Shown piece by piece: positions 53,882 through 63,474 of a DNA stretch of 64,000 nt (positions are counted from its first letter, which is position 1; the number at the start of each line of letters is the position of its first letter). Position numbers and translations under genes: made by a program. The notes under the pieces are model-generated. The model was given only the letters and a program-made list of their open reading frames with translations. It ran no database searches and had not been told where the DNA came from. This stretch comes from Acinetobacter sp. ANC 4805 (lineage in GTDB: Bacteria > Pseudomonadota > Gammaproteobacteria > Pseudomonadales > Moraxellaceae). Location of the stretch: NCBI RefSeq assembly GCF_022549495.1, contig NZ_JAKZGD010000003.1, forward strand, positions 186,001 to 250,000, in the 5' to 3' direction.

Positions 53882-54577
53882 TTAGCGTAATTTTGCTAAC
53901 CAATCACCAAATGATTGAACCAGTTGAACTAAAATTAGTAGTACAATCACGGTTAAAATAACGACACTGGTATCAAAACGTTGATAACCATAGGAAATAG
54001 CTAAATCACCGATACCTCCTGCACCAACTGCGCCAGCCATTGCAGTTGCACCAATTAAGGAAATCGTCCCTGTGGTCAGATTCAAAATTAATGAGCTACG
54101 TGCTTCGGGGATAATAAATTTAAAAATGATCTGCCAAGGTGAGGCACCCATAGCTTGAGCTGATTCGATAATACCTTCATTCACTTCAAGTAATGAAGTT
54201 TCAATCAAACGCCCTAGATATGGACCTACATAAATTGTGAGAGGGACAATCGCAGCCCACGTCCCAATAGATGTGCCAACGAGCATTTTAGTCAGGGGAA
54301 TAACGGCAATCAATAAAATGATAAAGGGTAAAGAGCGCAGAGCATTGACAATCGGGTTGAGGAAGTAATAAATCACTCTGTTCTGTAAAATACCACCTGT
54401 ACGAGTGACAACTAAAGTTACCCCTTGAATCAATCCCCAAATACAGCCAAAAAGTAATGAGAAGAAAACCATTTGGAAGGTTCCTTGTAGGGCTGTGACG
54501 AATTGATCAATTGAAAGGGAACTTTGCCAGAATGGTGCAGAAGCTTCCGTCAACCATTGTACAATTAAATCTCTCAT
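53882..54577 (-). CDS. metI: Methionine ABC transporter permease MetI
   Basis: Inner-membrane permease of the methionine importer, 231 residues with about five membrane segments. The ATPase-contact loop is EGIIESAQAMGASPWQIIFKFIIPEA. GAVGAGGIGDLAISYGYQRF near the C-terminus is typical of MetI. Its start overlaps the metN stop by four bases (ATGA), so the two are coupled. Together with MetN and MetQ it imports D- and L-methionine. Confidence 0.95.
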   Translation of the reverse strand: MRDLIVQWLTEASAPFWQSSLSIDQFVTALQGTFQMVFFSLLFGCIWGLIQGVTLVVTRTGGILQNRVIYYFLNPIVNALRSLPFIILLIAVIPLTKMLVGTSIGTWAAIVPLTIYVGPYLGRLIETSLLEVNEGIIESAQAMGASPWQIIFKFIIPEARSSLILNLTTGTISLIGATAMAGAVGAGGIGDLAISYGYQRFDTSVVILTVIVLLILVQLVQSFGDWLAKLR

Positions 54578-55608
54578 TGGCTGACTCCAGACTGTTCAAC
54601 TTTAACGCCCTGAAGCTCTAAGAATTGGATTGCTTCTTGGATAATGAGGGGATCACCTAAGAGTTGAATAAACATCTGTCCAATCACTGTACCATTGATT
54701 TCAGTCATGTTGGCAAATAGGATATTTAAGCTCAAATCAAACTGTTTAATTACAGCTTGAATCACGGTTTCTTGTGCGGATGTACCCAAGAACTGCAAAT
54801 TATAAATACTATTATGATGTTTATGCTCAAGATTATTGAGGATATTGATCGGTAATTGTTGTTGTAAAACAGTCTGAATGAAGGTCTTGGTCGTTGAATG
54901 TTGCGGTTGGCTGAAAATACTGAGGGTAGGTCCTGTCTCAATGACATGACCTGCCTCCATCACTGCAACATAATCACAAACAGATTCAATCACGTCCATT
55001 TCATGCGTGACCATCACAATGGTGATATTTTGTTCTTTATTAATCTTTTTTAACAGTGCTAAAACTGATTGAGTTGTTTGTGGGTCAAGTGCAGAGGTCG
55101 CTTCATCACAAAGTAAAATTTTAGGATGATTGGCAAGCGCACGTGCGATACCCACGCGTTGCTTTTGTCCGCCTGAAAGTTCATCGGGGTAGGCATCTTT
55201 TTTATGTTTGAGATCGATGAACTCTAATAGCTCCGCTAGACGCTTTTCGCGCTCAGCTTTGCTATGTCCCAATAATTTGAGTGGCATTTCAATATTTTCA
55301 GATACTGTTTTAGTTTGCAGTAAATTGAAGTGCTGAAAGATCATGCCTATATTTGCACGTTCTTGACGAAGCGTACGTGCATCCATTGCAGTAAAGTCTT
55401 TCTGATTGATAATCACTTGTCCCTGAGTCGGGCGTTCAAGCAAATTAATCAAACGGATCAACGTACTTTTACCTGCACCACTATAACCAATAATGCCAAA
55501 GATGCTACCTTCTGGAATCTCTAAATTAATTTGATCCAGTGCGTTGATCGTTTGACCTTTTAGTTGGTAGTGTTTCGAAATGTTTTTAAATTGGATCATG
55601 TTCGTCAA
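54574..55608 (-). CDS. metN: Methionine ABC transporter ATPase MetN
   Basis: ATP-binding subunit of the methionine importer, 344 residues. Walker A is GYSGAGKST (41-49), the signature is LSGGQKQRVGIARAL, and Walker B is ILLCDEATSALD. The C-terminal NIL domain (from about 265), which binds methionine and inhibits transport when the cell is full, is present. It follows metQ after 62 bases that contain an intrinsic terminator. Confidence 0.96.
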   Translation of the reverse strand: MTNMIQFKNISKHYQLKGQTINALDQINLEIPEGSIFGIIGYSGAGKSTLIRLINLLERPTQGQVIINQKDFTAMDARTLRQERANIGMIFQHFNLLQTKTVSENIEMPLKLLGHSKAEREKRLAELLEFIDLKHKKDAYPDELSGGQKQRVGIARALANHPKILLCDEATSALDPQTTQSVLALLKKINKEQNITIVMVTHEMDVIESVCDYVAVMEAGHVIETGPTLSIFSQPQHSTTKTFIQTVLQQQLPINILNNLEHKHHNSIYNLQFLGTSAQETVIQAVIKQFDLSLNILFANMTEINGTVIGQMFIQLLGDPLIIQEAIQFLELQGVKVEQSGVSQ

Positions 55609-55627
55609 TACTAAGCAAAAAAGAAAA

Positions 55628-55654
55628 AAACAGGCAAAGTCACTTTGCCTGTTT
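55628..55654 (-). terminator. Terminator between metQ and metN
   Basis: AAACAGGCAAAG and CTTTGCCTGTTT form a 12-pair stem on the minus strand, followed by TTTTT. It lies inside the transport operon. Confidence 0.85.
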
Positions 55655-55670
55655 CATTGAAAATATTATA

Positions 55671-56546
55671 TTACGATTTTGCTTCTGTGAGATAGCTTGT
55701 CGGTTTGTTTACATCAACTTTGGTACCAGCAAAGTGTTCTTGCACATATTTTTTTACTGCTTCTGTATGGTAAAGCGCACCAACTTTTTGTAGCACAGCA
55801 TCATTTTTACGAGATTCAGCAGTTGCTAAAACGTTGACATTTAATTTAGTGCTTTGATCAATTGGTTCGTAATAGATTGCATCTTTAAGAACGTTCAAAC
55901 CACCTTCCAATGCCAATGTATTACCTAATAAGATCGCATCAACTTCGTCTTTTACACGAACTGCTGTTGCCATCTGAATTGGTTTAATGACAATTGCTTT
56001 TGCATTTTCAGTAATGTCAGCAGGTGTGCCTTTTACTGGGTCAAAGCCTGCTTTTAATTTGATTAAACCAGCGCTTTGTAAAAGTAACAAGGCACGTGAT
56101 TCATTTGCGCCGTCATTTGGGATTGCAATTGTTGCACCTTGAGCAAATTCTTCAACCTTTTTGACTTTGCTTGAGTAAATGCCCATTGGTTCCAAATAAG
56201 TCGTTGAAACAGGTGCAATCTTGTCTTTATTTGCGGCATTAAAGGCAACAAGATAAGCGTAAGATTGGAACGCATTAATATCAACTTCTTTATTGGCAAC
56301 TGCGGTATTCATTGCAACATAGTCAGTAAAGTTTTTTACTTCAAGTTTAATACCTGCAGCTTTGGTTTCAGGCAATGTCGCAATATAACGCCAAATATCA
56401 GCATCTGAGCCAGTAGATGCCATAACAACAGTTTGTAATCCACTAGCATTCGCTTTTTGCTCAGTAGATGCGGTATCAGGCTGTTTACTGCACGCTGCAA
56501 GTAATAACACAGATACACTTAAAAAAAGGCTAATCAGCTTTTTCAT
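55671..56546 (-). CDS. metQ: Methionine-binding lipoprotein MetQ
   Basis: Periplasmic methionine receptor of the MetNIQ importer, 291 residues. The signal peptide ends in a lipobox (LAAC, Cys19). The NlpA/MetQ family pattern is present: GSDADIWRYIATLPETKAAGIKLEVKNFTDYVAMNTAV, INAFQSYAYLVAFN, YLEPMGIYSSKVKKVEE, GATIAIPNDGANESRALLLLQSAGLIKLK. Here the receptor gene is promoter-proximal, followed by a terminator and then metN-metI, so MetQ should be made in excess. Confidence 0.95.
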   Translation of the reverse strand: MKKLISLFLSVSVLLLAACSKQPDTASTEQKANASGLQTVVMASTGSDADIWRYIATLPETKAAGIKLEVKNFTDYVAMNTAVANKEVDINAFQSYAYLVAFNAANKDKIAPVSTTYLEPMGIYSSKVKKVEEFAQGATIAIPNDGANESRALLLLQSAGLIKLKAGFDPVKGTPADITENAKAIVIKPIQMATAVRVKDEVDAILLGNTLALEGGLNVLKDAIYYEPIDQSTKLNVNVLATAESRKNDAVLQKVGALYHTEAVKKYVQEHFAGTKVDVNKPTSYLTEAKS

Positions 56547-57158
56547 GTATAAATCCTAGTCGGAACAATGCCGAGAAAATCTTCACTTTTCTAGCATTAG
56601 GAATCGCAATGGTTTTGTATGTTGTAAATTGGCATCATCATTCAAAATAAATAGAGAACTATTCCGAAATTTGAATCTAAGAAGTTGTTACAACATATGG
56701 AAAATAGATGAATGTTCATGTTCTAGTCTGATGCGTACAGGCTTAGAAAAAGAATAGTTCAAATTATCTTCATACTAAATGTGGAATTAGATGAATTTTT
56801 TAAGTTCTCTATTAATATTCTAAATATTTGAAAATGATCAAAAAGAATATTAATTAAACATAAGAAGTCATCTATTAATTTACCAATCATAACAATAATT
56901 TAGACTTTTTTATAGAGGGTGTACTAGATGCTCTAAGGCATAACAGCATGATTATTTAAGAAAAATTATGTGCTAAGTAAATATAAATGAATGATAGTTT
57001 TATGGATTTTTCTGAATATGAATTTGAATGGTTTATTTCATAATCAATATATATTTTTCTGAATTTGTTATTTAAATAATGAATATAGATACCTATCTTA
57101 TGCACTTTAGTGAATAAAGAAGCCTTCCGAAGAAGGCTTCCTTTTATCGTGATAAGGC
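56547..57158. other. 612-base AT-rich gap between purD and metQ
   Basis: This is the longest gene-free stretch in the window. It holds the metQ promoter region and, at 57119-57140, the purD terminator. I see no SAM riboswitch pattern, no RNA gene and no credible open frame. The metQ leader contains the hairpin GAAAA-GTGAAGA-TTTTC near 56572-56588. Confidence 0.5.
57119..57145 (-). terminator. Terminator after purD
   Basis: GAAGCCTTC and GAAGGCTTC around CGAA. A T-rich stretch lies on both sides. Confidence 0.85.
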
Positions 57159-58445
57159 TTATTCAGCTTGTTCACGTGCAATCGCACGGTAACCAATATC
57201 GCTACGATATTGCATACCTGTAAATGTCACTTGACCACATACTTCTAAAGCATTGATCTGTGCTTCAAGTACAGTATCACCGAGTGCTGTTACACAAAGA
57301 ACACGACCGCCAGCTGTGATGATATGACCATCTTCAGTGGTTGCTGTACCCGCATGGAAGATCTTAGTATCTTCAGGCGATTGTCCGATGCCAGAAATTA
57401 CATCGCCTTTGCGTACTGTATCTGGATAGCCTTCAGCAGCGAGAACGATACCAATTGATTTACGCTCATCCCATTCAGCTTCGCTTGGTAAATTACCAGC
57501 AATACCCGCTTCAACCAAATCAACTAAAGATGATTTTAAGCGCATCATAATCGGTTGTGTTTCTGGATCACCGAAACGACAGTTGAATTCAATAACACGT
57601 GGTTGACCTTGTTCATCAATCATTAAACCAGCATATAAGAAACCTGTGTAGACATGACCATCTGCTGCCATACCATCCACAGTCGGGCGCATGACTTCAT
57701 TCATGACACGTTCAAATACTTCTGCTGTAACAACTGGAGCAGGAGAGTAAGCACCCATACCACCTGTGTTTGGACCTTGGTCACCTTCAAAAATACGCTT
57801 ATGGTCTTGTGAGGTCGCCATTGGTAAGATGTTATTGCCGTCGATCATGCAAATGAAGCTTGCTTCCTCACCAGCAAGGAACTGTTCAATCACAACACGT
57901 GAACCTGCATCACCGAACTTGTTACCTGCAAGCATATCGTCAATCGCAGCAAAAGCTTCTTCGTTGGTCATTGCAACGATCACACCTTTACCTGCAGCTA
58001 AACCATCCGCTTTAATCACGATTGGTGCGCCATGCTGTTGAATATAAGCTTTCGCAGCATCAACTTCAGTAAATACATCATAAAATGCTGTTGGAATGTT
58101 ATGACGTTTTAAGAAGTGTTTAGCAAATGCTTTTGAACCTTCAAGCTGTGCAGCGTACTGAGTCGGTCCCCAGATTTTTAAACCTGCTTCACGTGCAGCA
58201 TTAACTACACCATTGACTAATGGTGCTTCAGGGCCAACGATTACCAATGCCACATCATTTGCTTTTGCAAATTCAATGATGGCTGGATTGTCTAAAATAT
58301 CGAGGTCAATGTTTTGACATTTGTCTTCAGTTGCTGTGCCTGCATTACCTGGTGCAACAAAAACTTGTGTTACTTTTGTATCTTGTGCGATTTTCCATGC
58401 AAGTGCATGTTCACGGCCACCGCTACCCAAAACTAAAATATTCAT
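57159..58445 (-). CDS. purD: Phosphoribosylamine-glycine ligase
   Basis: ATP-dependent ligation of glycine to 5-phosphoribosylamine, the second step of purine synthesis. It has 428 residues with the ATP-grasp plan. MNILVLGSGGREHALAWKIA at the N-terminus, VIVGPEAPLVNGVV, PIVIKADGLAAGKGVIVA, QDHKRIFEGDQGPNTGGMGAYSPAP and RVIEFNCRFGDPETQPIM are all diagnostic. It lies downstream of purH on the same strand with a 184-base repeat-containing gap. Confidence 0.97.
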   Translation of the reverse strand: MNILVLGSGGREHALAWKIAQDTKVTQVFVAPGNAGTATEDKCQNIDLDILDNPAIIEFAKANDVALVIVGPEAPLVNGVVNAAREAGLKIWGPTQYAAQLEGSKAFAKHFLKRHNIPTAFYDVFTEVDAAKAYIQQHGAPIVIKADGLAAGKGVIVAMTNEEAFAAIDDMLAGNKFGDAGSRVVIEQFLAGEEASFICMIDGNNILPMATSQDHKRIFEGDQGPNTGGMGAYSPAPVVTAEVFERVMNEVMRPTVDGMAADGHVYTGFLYAGLMIDEQGQPRVIEFNCRFGDPETQPIMMRLKSSLVDLVEAGIAGNLPSEAEWDERKSIGIVLAAEGYPDTVRKGDVISGIGQSPEDTKIFHAGTATTEDGHIITAGGRVLCVTALGDTVLEAQINALEVCGQVTFTGMQYRSDIGYRAIAREQAE

Positions 58446-58499
58446 TATTAAGTTATTTCCTTTTTCCGTATTTAAGAATATACCTGTTCAGAATAAAAA

Positions 58500-58616
58500 A
58501 GTCCCCTCTGAATCTCCCTCAAACCCCTCTTTGAGAAGGAGGGGAACATACTTTTTTAGTTTAGATAAAAAGTAAGTCCCCCTTTTATAAAGGGGGATTT
58601 AGGGGATTTGTGCTAG
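58500..58616. repeat. Compound C/G-tract hairpin repeat between purH and purD
   Basis: Two hairpins lie in a row: CCCCTCTT with AAGGAGGGG (58524-58544) and CCCCCTTT-TAT-AAAGGGGG (58578-58596), followed by GATTTAGGGG. Such C-tract and G-tract hairpins resemble dispersed intergenic repeats of Acinetobacter genomes. Confidence 0.65.
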
Positions 58617-58629
58617 AGACTCTAATTAT

Positions 58630-60204
58630 TTAGTGACGGAAGTGACGCATACCTGTGAATACCATTGCAATACCGGCTTCATCAGCAGCTGCAATTGTTT
58701 CTTCATCACGCATAGAACCACCCGGTTGGATAATACATTTAATGCCAGCTTTTGCAGCATTATCAATACCATCACGGAATGGGAAGAATGCATCAGATGC
58801 CATTACTGCACCTTCAACCACTAAACCAGCATGCTCAGCTTTGATCGCAGCAATACGAGCAGAGTTCACACGGCTCATTTGACCTGCGCCAACACCAATG
58901 GTTTGACGATTTTTAGCATAAACAATCGCATTTGATTTCACATATTTTGCGACTTTCCAAGCAAAGATAAGATCATCAATTTCTTGTTCAGTTGGTGCAC
59001 GTTTAGTTACAACTTTAAGGTCATCTTTAGTGATCATACCCAAGTCTTGGTCTTGAACCAATAAACCGCCATTCACACGTTTATAGTCAAGTTGTGCAGC
59101 ACGAGCATCAATTGCAGGAAGTTCACCACATACTAACACGCGTACATTCTTCTTCGCGCCTGTGACTTCAAGTACGCCATCAGCAATACTTGGTGCGATA
59201 ATGACTTCAACAAATTGGCGATCTACAATTGCTTGTGCAGTTGCAACATCTAACTCACGGTTAAATGCAATGATGCCACCAAATGCAGATTCAGGATCAG
59301 TTGCATAAGCAAGATCATAAGCTGCTTGAATACCCTCTAATGAAACCGCAACGCCACATGGATTTGCATGTTTAACGATGACGCAAGCAGGTTTTGCAAA
59401 TGATTTAACACATTCAAGTGCTGCATCTGTGTCGGCAATATTGTTATAAGATAATTCTTTACCTTGTAACTGTTTTGCAGTTGAAACTGAAGCTTCTTTG
59501 GCATTTGCTTCAACATAGAATGCTGCATTTTGGTGAGGGTTTTCACCATAACGTAAATCTTGAGCTTTATTGAGTTGGGTGTTGAAAGTACGAGCGAATA
59601 AGTCTGCTTCACCTTCAGCTTTTCCAACACGTGCACCTAAGTAAGATGCAATCATGCCATCGTATTGTGCTGTGTGTTCAAATGCTTTCACTGCTAAGTC
59701 GAAACGAGTTTCGTAAGAAAGCGCACCATTCTCTTTTAATTCAGCAACGACTAAATCATAGTCAGAAGCATTCACAATAATACCAACTGAAGCATGGTTT
59801 TTTGCTGCCGCACGAACCATTGTTGGTCCGCCGATGTCAATGTTCTCGATTGCATCAGCAAGTGAGCAGTTTGGTTTAGCGACTGTTGCAGCAAATGGAT
59901 AAAGATTGACCACAACTAAATCAATTGCATCGATGTTGTGTTCTTGCATTACAGCTTCGTCTAGACCACGACGTGCCAAGATACCGCCATGAATTTTTGG
60001 ATGTAGTGTCTTAACACGACCATCCATCATTTCAGGAAAACCTGTATGTTCAGAAACTTCTACTACAGCGATATTGTTGTCTTTAAGCAACTTATATGTA
60101 CCGCCTGTAGATAAGATTTCTACACCTAGCGCTGCAAGGTTTTGAGCAAATTCAACGATTCCAGTTTTGTCGGAAACAGAGATTAAAGCACGTTTGATAG
60201 TCAT
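58630..60204 (-). CDS. purH: Bifunctional AICAR transformylase/IMP cyclohydrolase
   Basis: Catalyses the last two steps of IMP synthesis. It has 524 residues from the ATG at 60204 ([20 protein letters not shown]); a TTG four codons earlier is less likely. The N-terminal cyclohydrolase domain has [30 protein letters not shown] and VVVNLYPF. The transformylase domain shows [28 protein letters not shown] and the [19 protein letters not shown] segment. It follows fis on the same strand; purH-purD order is common in gammaproteobacteria. Confidence 0.97.
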   Translation of the reverse strand: MTIKRALISVSDKTGIVEFAQNLAALGVEILSTGGTYKLLKDNNIAVVEVSEHTGFPEMMDGRVKTLHPKIHGGILARRGLDEAVMQEHNIDAIDLVVVNLYPFAATVAKPNCSLADAIENIDIGGPTMVRAAAKNHASVGIIVNASDYDLVVAELKENGALSYETRFDLAVKAFEHTAQYDGMIASYLGARVGKAEGEADLFARTFNTQLNKAQDLRYGENPHQNAAFYVEANAKEASVSTAKQLQGKELSYNNIADTDAALECVKSFAKPACVIVKHANPCGVAVSLEGIQAAYDLAYATDPESAFGGIIAFNRELDVATAQAIVDRQFVEVIIAPSIADGVLEVTGAKKNVRVLVCGELPAIDARAAQLDYKRVNGGLLVQDQDLGMITKDDLKVVTKRAPTEQEIDDLIFAWKVAKYVKSNAIVYAKNRQTIGVGAGQMSRVNSARIAAIKAEHAGLVVEGAVMASDAFFPFRDGIDNAAKAGIKCIIQPGGSMRDEETIAAADEAGIAMVFTGMRHFRH

Positions 60205-60251
60205 GATTTTAGTCAACAGTTTGAAGTTTACAGATTAAAACTAAGGCAAAA

Positions 60252-60279
60252 AAAATGCCCACGAGAACGTGAGCATTTT
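60252..60279 (-). terminator. Terminator after fis
   Basis: AAAATGC-CCACG pairs with CGTGA-GCATTTT with one mismatch around AGAA. It is flanked by A- and T-runs. Confidence 0.78.
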
Positions 60280-60284
60280 ATCAA

Positions 60285-60554
60285 TTATTCACTCATTAAA
60301 CCGTGAGCTTTTAACTTTTTACGTAAAGTTCCACGGTTAAGGCCTAAAATCTCAGCAGCGCGTGTTTGATTGCCACGAGTATACTCTAAGACCACAGATA
60401 AAAGAGGTTTCTCCATTTCTGCTAAAACCATGTCATAAACTTGAGATGGTTGCTCACCTTGCAATTGTGCAAAATAATGACGAACTGCGCGATCTACATG
60501 GATGCGAAGAGCGACATCAGATTGAGCCGTAAAAATAGGAGATTTGCTATTCAT
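60285..60554 (-). CDS. fis: Fis-family DNA-binding protein
   Basis: Small nucleoid protein and transcription factor, 89 residues. The C-terminal helix-turn-helix is complete ([35 protein letters not shown]). The N-terminal half forms the dimer helices ([37 protein letters not shown]). In E. coli fis follows dusB; here it lies downstream of prmA and a zinc-ribbon gene with a 376-base gap that holds two palindromes and probably its own promoter. Confidence 0.95.
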   Translation of the reverse strand: MNSKSPIFTAQSDVALRIHVDRAVRHYFAQLQGEQPSQVYDMVLAEMEKPLLSVVLEYTRGNQTRAAEILGLNRGTLRKKLKAHGLMSE

Positions 60555-60577
60555 GCGTGTTAATCCGAAAAATCAAA

Positions 60578-60600
60578 ATATCACTTGGATAAAGTGATAT
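60578..60600. promoter_or_regulatory. Palindrome upstream of fis
   Basis: ATATCACTT and AAGTGATAT are exact inverted repeats around GGATA, 24 bases before the fis start codon. It may be a leader hairpin or an operator, perhaps for autoregulation. Confidence 0.45.
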
Positions 60601-60626
60601 GTAAATGTGGTCTGAATTACTGAGTC

Positions 60627-60647
60627 CTGTTTTAGATCCTAAAACAG
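60627..60647. promoter_or_regulatory. Second palindrome upstream of fis
   Basis: CTGTTTTAG and CTAAAACAG are exact inverted repeats around ATC, 73 bases before the fis start. Partial copies of CTAAAAC and CTCTAAAAC lie next to it. Confidence 0.45.
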
Positions 60648-60873
60648 TGATCTCTAAAACAAAGGAACTATTAGCTTGCCACAAATCCTCGAATTGTGTA
60701 AAAAATAAGCGTAACAATCGTTAAATATTTGTTACAGCCTAGTTTCAAAAACAAAAAAACCAACAATGCGCTTATGTGTTAAAAGCACAGTTCGTTTAAC
60801 GATTTTATTGTCTATAAATAACGAGGAGTATGTGGGTTAAGCATTCGTGGCGCGTATCATACCACTGTCTGCG

Positions 60874-60904
60874 AAAAAGTGAGCAAATTAACTGCACTTT
60901 TTTT
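60874..60904. terminator. Terminator after the DUF3426 gene
   Basis: AAAAAGTGAGCA pairs imperfectly with TGCACTTTTT around AATTAAC, with A- and T-runs. It lies 27 bases beyond the stop at 60931 and marks the end of the prmA-DUF3426 unit. Confidence 0.65.
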
Positions 60905-60930
60905 AATTTTTTTGTCATTTTTTTATGCTT

Positions 60931-61794
60931 TTAAGGTTGTACAATTTCTAAACTATAATCATCGAAGCTATTTTTGCTTTTTGGTACTGTAAATTCAAAT
61001 CGAAAAGGGCTGTTGCTTGGAATACGCTGGATGGTTTTTAAACTATCTACGAGGTAATCTTGCGGTTTTAGGGTGATGTCGGTAATCGTTTCCCCATTTT
61101 CTTTTAAAACAACTTTGATAGAGGGGATAACAAGACTAGCTTGATCGTGATTAATTAATACACCAGAGAAGCTTGTTTCGTCTTTGCTAATACGCTTCAC
61201 TTTAACTTGTTCAAAGCTTAGATACTTATATTTTTCATTTTTTATTTTGCAAGTCACTATACTGCAAGTATAGTTGAAAATACGGTTTAAAGCAGGGCTG
61301 TCATGCATGAGTTTGGGATTGAACCATAAGATCTGAAACGCAAATACGAGGATTAATGCAATATTGCCTACCCCCCAAAGCGTGTAGTAAAGCCAACCAT
61401 GTTGTTTGTGGTTTTGTTCATCGTCAATTAATAGGTTGTCTTCTGATAGATTCAAATTAGGCAATGCCGTAACGGGTTCAGTACTGAAATAATTTAAATT
61501 ATTTAAATATGTCAGTAAATCAATATTTGAGTTTTCAATTTTTTGGTCAAAAATACTTAAAATTTGCATTTGCTTTTCAGCAAAGGAACTATCGGGTTGA
61601 ATAGATGAAAATAATGAACGATTGGTTGGCGCTAGAGTCGTATCATCCGTTTCTGACTCTAATAGATTGGTTAATGCATTAAAGTTAATAATACATTTAG
61701 GGCAACAAACCATGCCCTGTGCAACGCTAAGTTGTGAAAGGGTTACTTTATACACGGTTGAGCATTTAGGGCAGCGGGTTTGTTTTTCACTCAT
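60931..61794 (-). CDS. Zinc-ribbon, DUF3426 membrane protein
   Basis: A 287-residue protein. It starts with an MJ0042-type zinc ribbon (TRCPKCSTVYKVT and MVCCPKC), followed by a long low-complexity linker, one membrane segment (about residues 135-157, LYYTLWGVGNIALILVFAFQ) and a C-terminal DUF3426 domain likely in the periplasm. I place the start at 61794 so that it begins MSEKQTRCPKC; a longer frame overlaps prmA by 37 bases. The family often sits after prmA, as here (gap 14 bases). Its function is not established. Confidence 0.85.
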   Translation of the reverse strand: MSEKQTRCPKCSTVYKVTLSQLSVAQGMVCCPKCIINFNALTNLLESETDDTTLAPTNRSLFSSIQPDSSFAEKQMQILSIFDQKIENSNIDLLTYLNNLNYFSTEPVTALPNLNLSEDNLLIDDEQNHKQHGWLYYTLWGVGNIALILVFAFQILWFNPKLMHDSPALNRIFNYTCSIVTCKIKNEKYKYLSFEQVKVKRISKDETSFSGVLINHDQASLVIPSIKVVLKENGETITDITLKPQDYLVDSLKTIQRIPSNSPFRFEFTVPKSKNSFDDYSLEIVQP

Positions 61795-61808
61795 AAGGAA
61801 CAATATTC

Positions 61809-62711
61809 TCAAATTGTTGTTTTGCGTTTTCCTGAGATGCGACACCAGTTTTCTTCACGTTTTTCGATTTCTAATATATCAAAAAACTCAGAATAAACAC
61901 CAGAAACATCAGCAACTTGCTCTTCAATTACACCAGCAAGTGCAAACTCACCCTCATTTTTCAATAAAGTTGAGAATTCAGGCGCAAGCGCCATTAGTGG
62001 AGCTGCTAAAATATTTGCAACAAGTACGTCTGCTTGTTGATTGAATGCTTGATTGAACTCTTCTGGTAATCCTACATAAAGACGATCAAGTACACCATTT
62101 AATTCTGCATTTTGTTTGGTCGCCAATACAGCTTGTGGGTCAATATCAGTTGCATAGACTTTTTTAGCACCAAGCAGTAAAGCTGCAACGCCTAAAATGC
62201 CTGAGCCACAACCGTAGTCAATGACGATTTTATCTTTAACGTCCGTTTTGCCTAACCATTGTAAGCATAGGAACGTACTTGCATGATTCCCCGTACCAAA
62301 AGCAAGACCTGGATCAAGTTTAATATTAGTTGCATCTGCTTCAGGTGGTTCTAACCATTCAGGTACAATCCAGTATTTCTCACCAATTTGGATGGGTTCA
62401 TAATAATCCATCCAAGCGCGTTCCCATACTTGATTCTCTAAATACTCATGACGCATAGGAACATCAGGAAGTTGTACTTTTAGAAAAGCTTCTAAAGTGT
62501 CAACATCAATTGGATCATCTTCTTCTTGTTGGTAGATTCCTGTAACAATAACTTTATTCCAAAGTGGCGTTTCACCCGGTAATGGTTCAAGTAAAGCCTG
62601 ATCTTCTGCATCATCCAAAGTAACACTCACCGCGCCTAGAGAGAGAAGGAGTGTTTCAGTAAGCTCAACTTGATCTTGATCGACGGTAATATGAATTTGT
62701 AGCCAGTTCAC
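61809..62711 (-). CDS. prmA: Ribosomal protein L11 methyltransferase
   Basis: SAM-dependent trimethylation of ribosomal protein L11. It has 300 residues. The N-terminal substrate-recognition domain ([20 protein letters not shown]) is followed by a Rossmann-type methyltransferase core: [42 protein letters not shown] and [16 protein letters not shown] (NIL(A/L)xP motif). It is the first gene of a unit with the zinc-ribbon DUF3426 gene. Confidence 0.95.
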   Translation of the reverse strand: MNWLQIHITVDQDQVELTETLLLSLGAVSVTLDDAEDQALLEPLPGETPLWNKVIVTGIYQQEEDDPIDVDTLEAFLKVQLPDVPMRHEYLENQVWERAWMDYYEPIQIGEKYWIVPEWLEPPEADATNIKLDPGLAFGTGNHASTFLCLQWLGKTDVKDKIVIDYGCGSGILGVAALLLGAKKVYATDIDPQAVLATKQNAELNGVLDRLYVGLPEEFNQAFNQQADVLVANILAAPLMALAPEFSTLLKNEGEFALAGVIEEQVADVSGVYSEFFDILEIEKREENWCRISGKRKTTI

Positions 62712-62910
62712 AGGAAAACCTAAGTAAATGTATTTGGGGTTATTGTAATAGATTCAGCTTGTCTAAAGGGATTATAAAATAGGCAGATTACAATTTTAAG
62801 ATATTTTTTTAAATTTAGTGTGTTTGCTGTATCAAATAGGATAAAAGAATGTGCTTATGTCACATTCTCTTATCATTTAAATATTGATGAGTGTATTGTT
62901 TGCTTTAAAT

Positions 62911-63225
62911 TTAGGGTGTGCTTGGCGAGCTTACTGGTCGTGGAGCAGACTGGGTTTCTGAAATTTTACTCTGAGTTTCAGGCATTACATTATTTGTTGG
63001 CATTGGTGGTTGGAATGTTAATTTTCCGGTTTGATTGGGTTCGCATGTGCCATTAAAAACCACACCTTTATCGGCAAAGGAAACTATATCACCTAGTTTT
63101 TTACTTTTACAAATTTGTTGAAATTTTTGAGTCTGTGCATCAAGGTTGGATTTGGCATGGGTTTGTGCTGCTAGAGTGAAACATAGACTACAAAGAAATG
63201 ATGAAATTAAAAGCTTTTTATTCAT
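62911..63225 (-). CDS. Small secreted hypothetical protein, 104 residues
   Basis: I do not recognise this protein. It has a Sec signal peptide (MNKKLLISSFLCSLCFTLAAQTHA, cleavage after residue 24). A short domain with two cysteines follows (QICKSKKLGDIVSFADKGVVFNGTCEPNQTGKL), probably disulfide-bonded. The C-terminal tail is proline-, serine- and glutamine-rich (QPPMPTNN to VSSPSTP). It stands alone and is divergent from mnmG. Confidence 0.68.
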   Translation of the reverse strand: MNKKLLISSFLCSLCFTLAAQTHAKSNLDAQTQKFQQICKSKKLGDIVSFADKGVVFNGTCEPNQTGKLTFQPPMPTNNVMPETQSKISETQSAPRPVSSPSTP

Positions 63226-63411
63226 GTCATTTTCCTAAAGTATGTTGTGCACTATTTAGAATAAAAAATTGCTTAAATAAAGCAGTGGAGATCAAGTTAA
63301 TAATTGTGTGGCACTGTGTCGATCGTAGAAGATAAATGCAACAGAAGGTTTCTTTTTGTGTGTTTTTTAGGCAAATCAGCATCTTGGAATTTGCAAGAAT
63401 ATAGCCCATTT

Positions 63412-63442
63412 TTGTCAACTTAATGCAAAATTCCTGTATAAT
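63412..63442 (+). promoter_or_regulatory. Candidate sigma-70 promoter of mnmG
   Basis: TTGTCA (63412-63417), a 19-base spacer and a perfect TATAAT (63437-63442), 32 bases before the mnmG ATG. Confidence 0.5.
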
Positions 63443-63474
63443 ACTCTGTCATTTTTTGAATATACATTACCACT

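Noticed and set aside
56547-56650. Possible SAM riboswitch before metQ
   Set aside because: None of the conserved cores or helices of the SAM classes I know could be found; only a small AT-rich hairpin is present.
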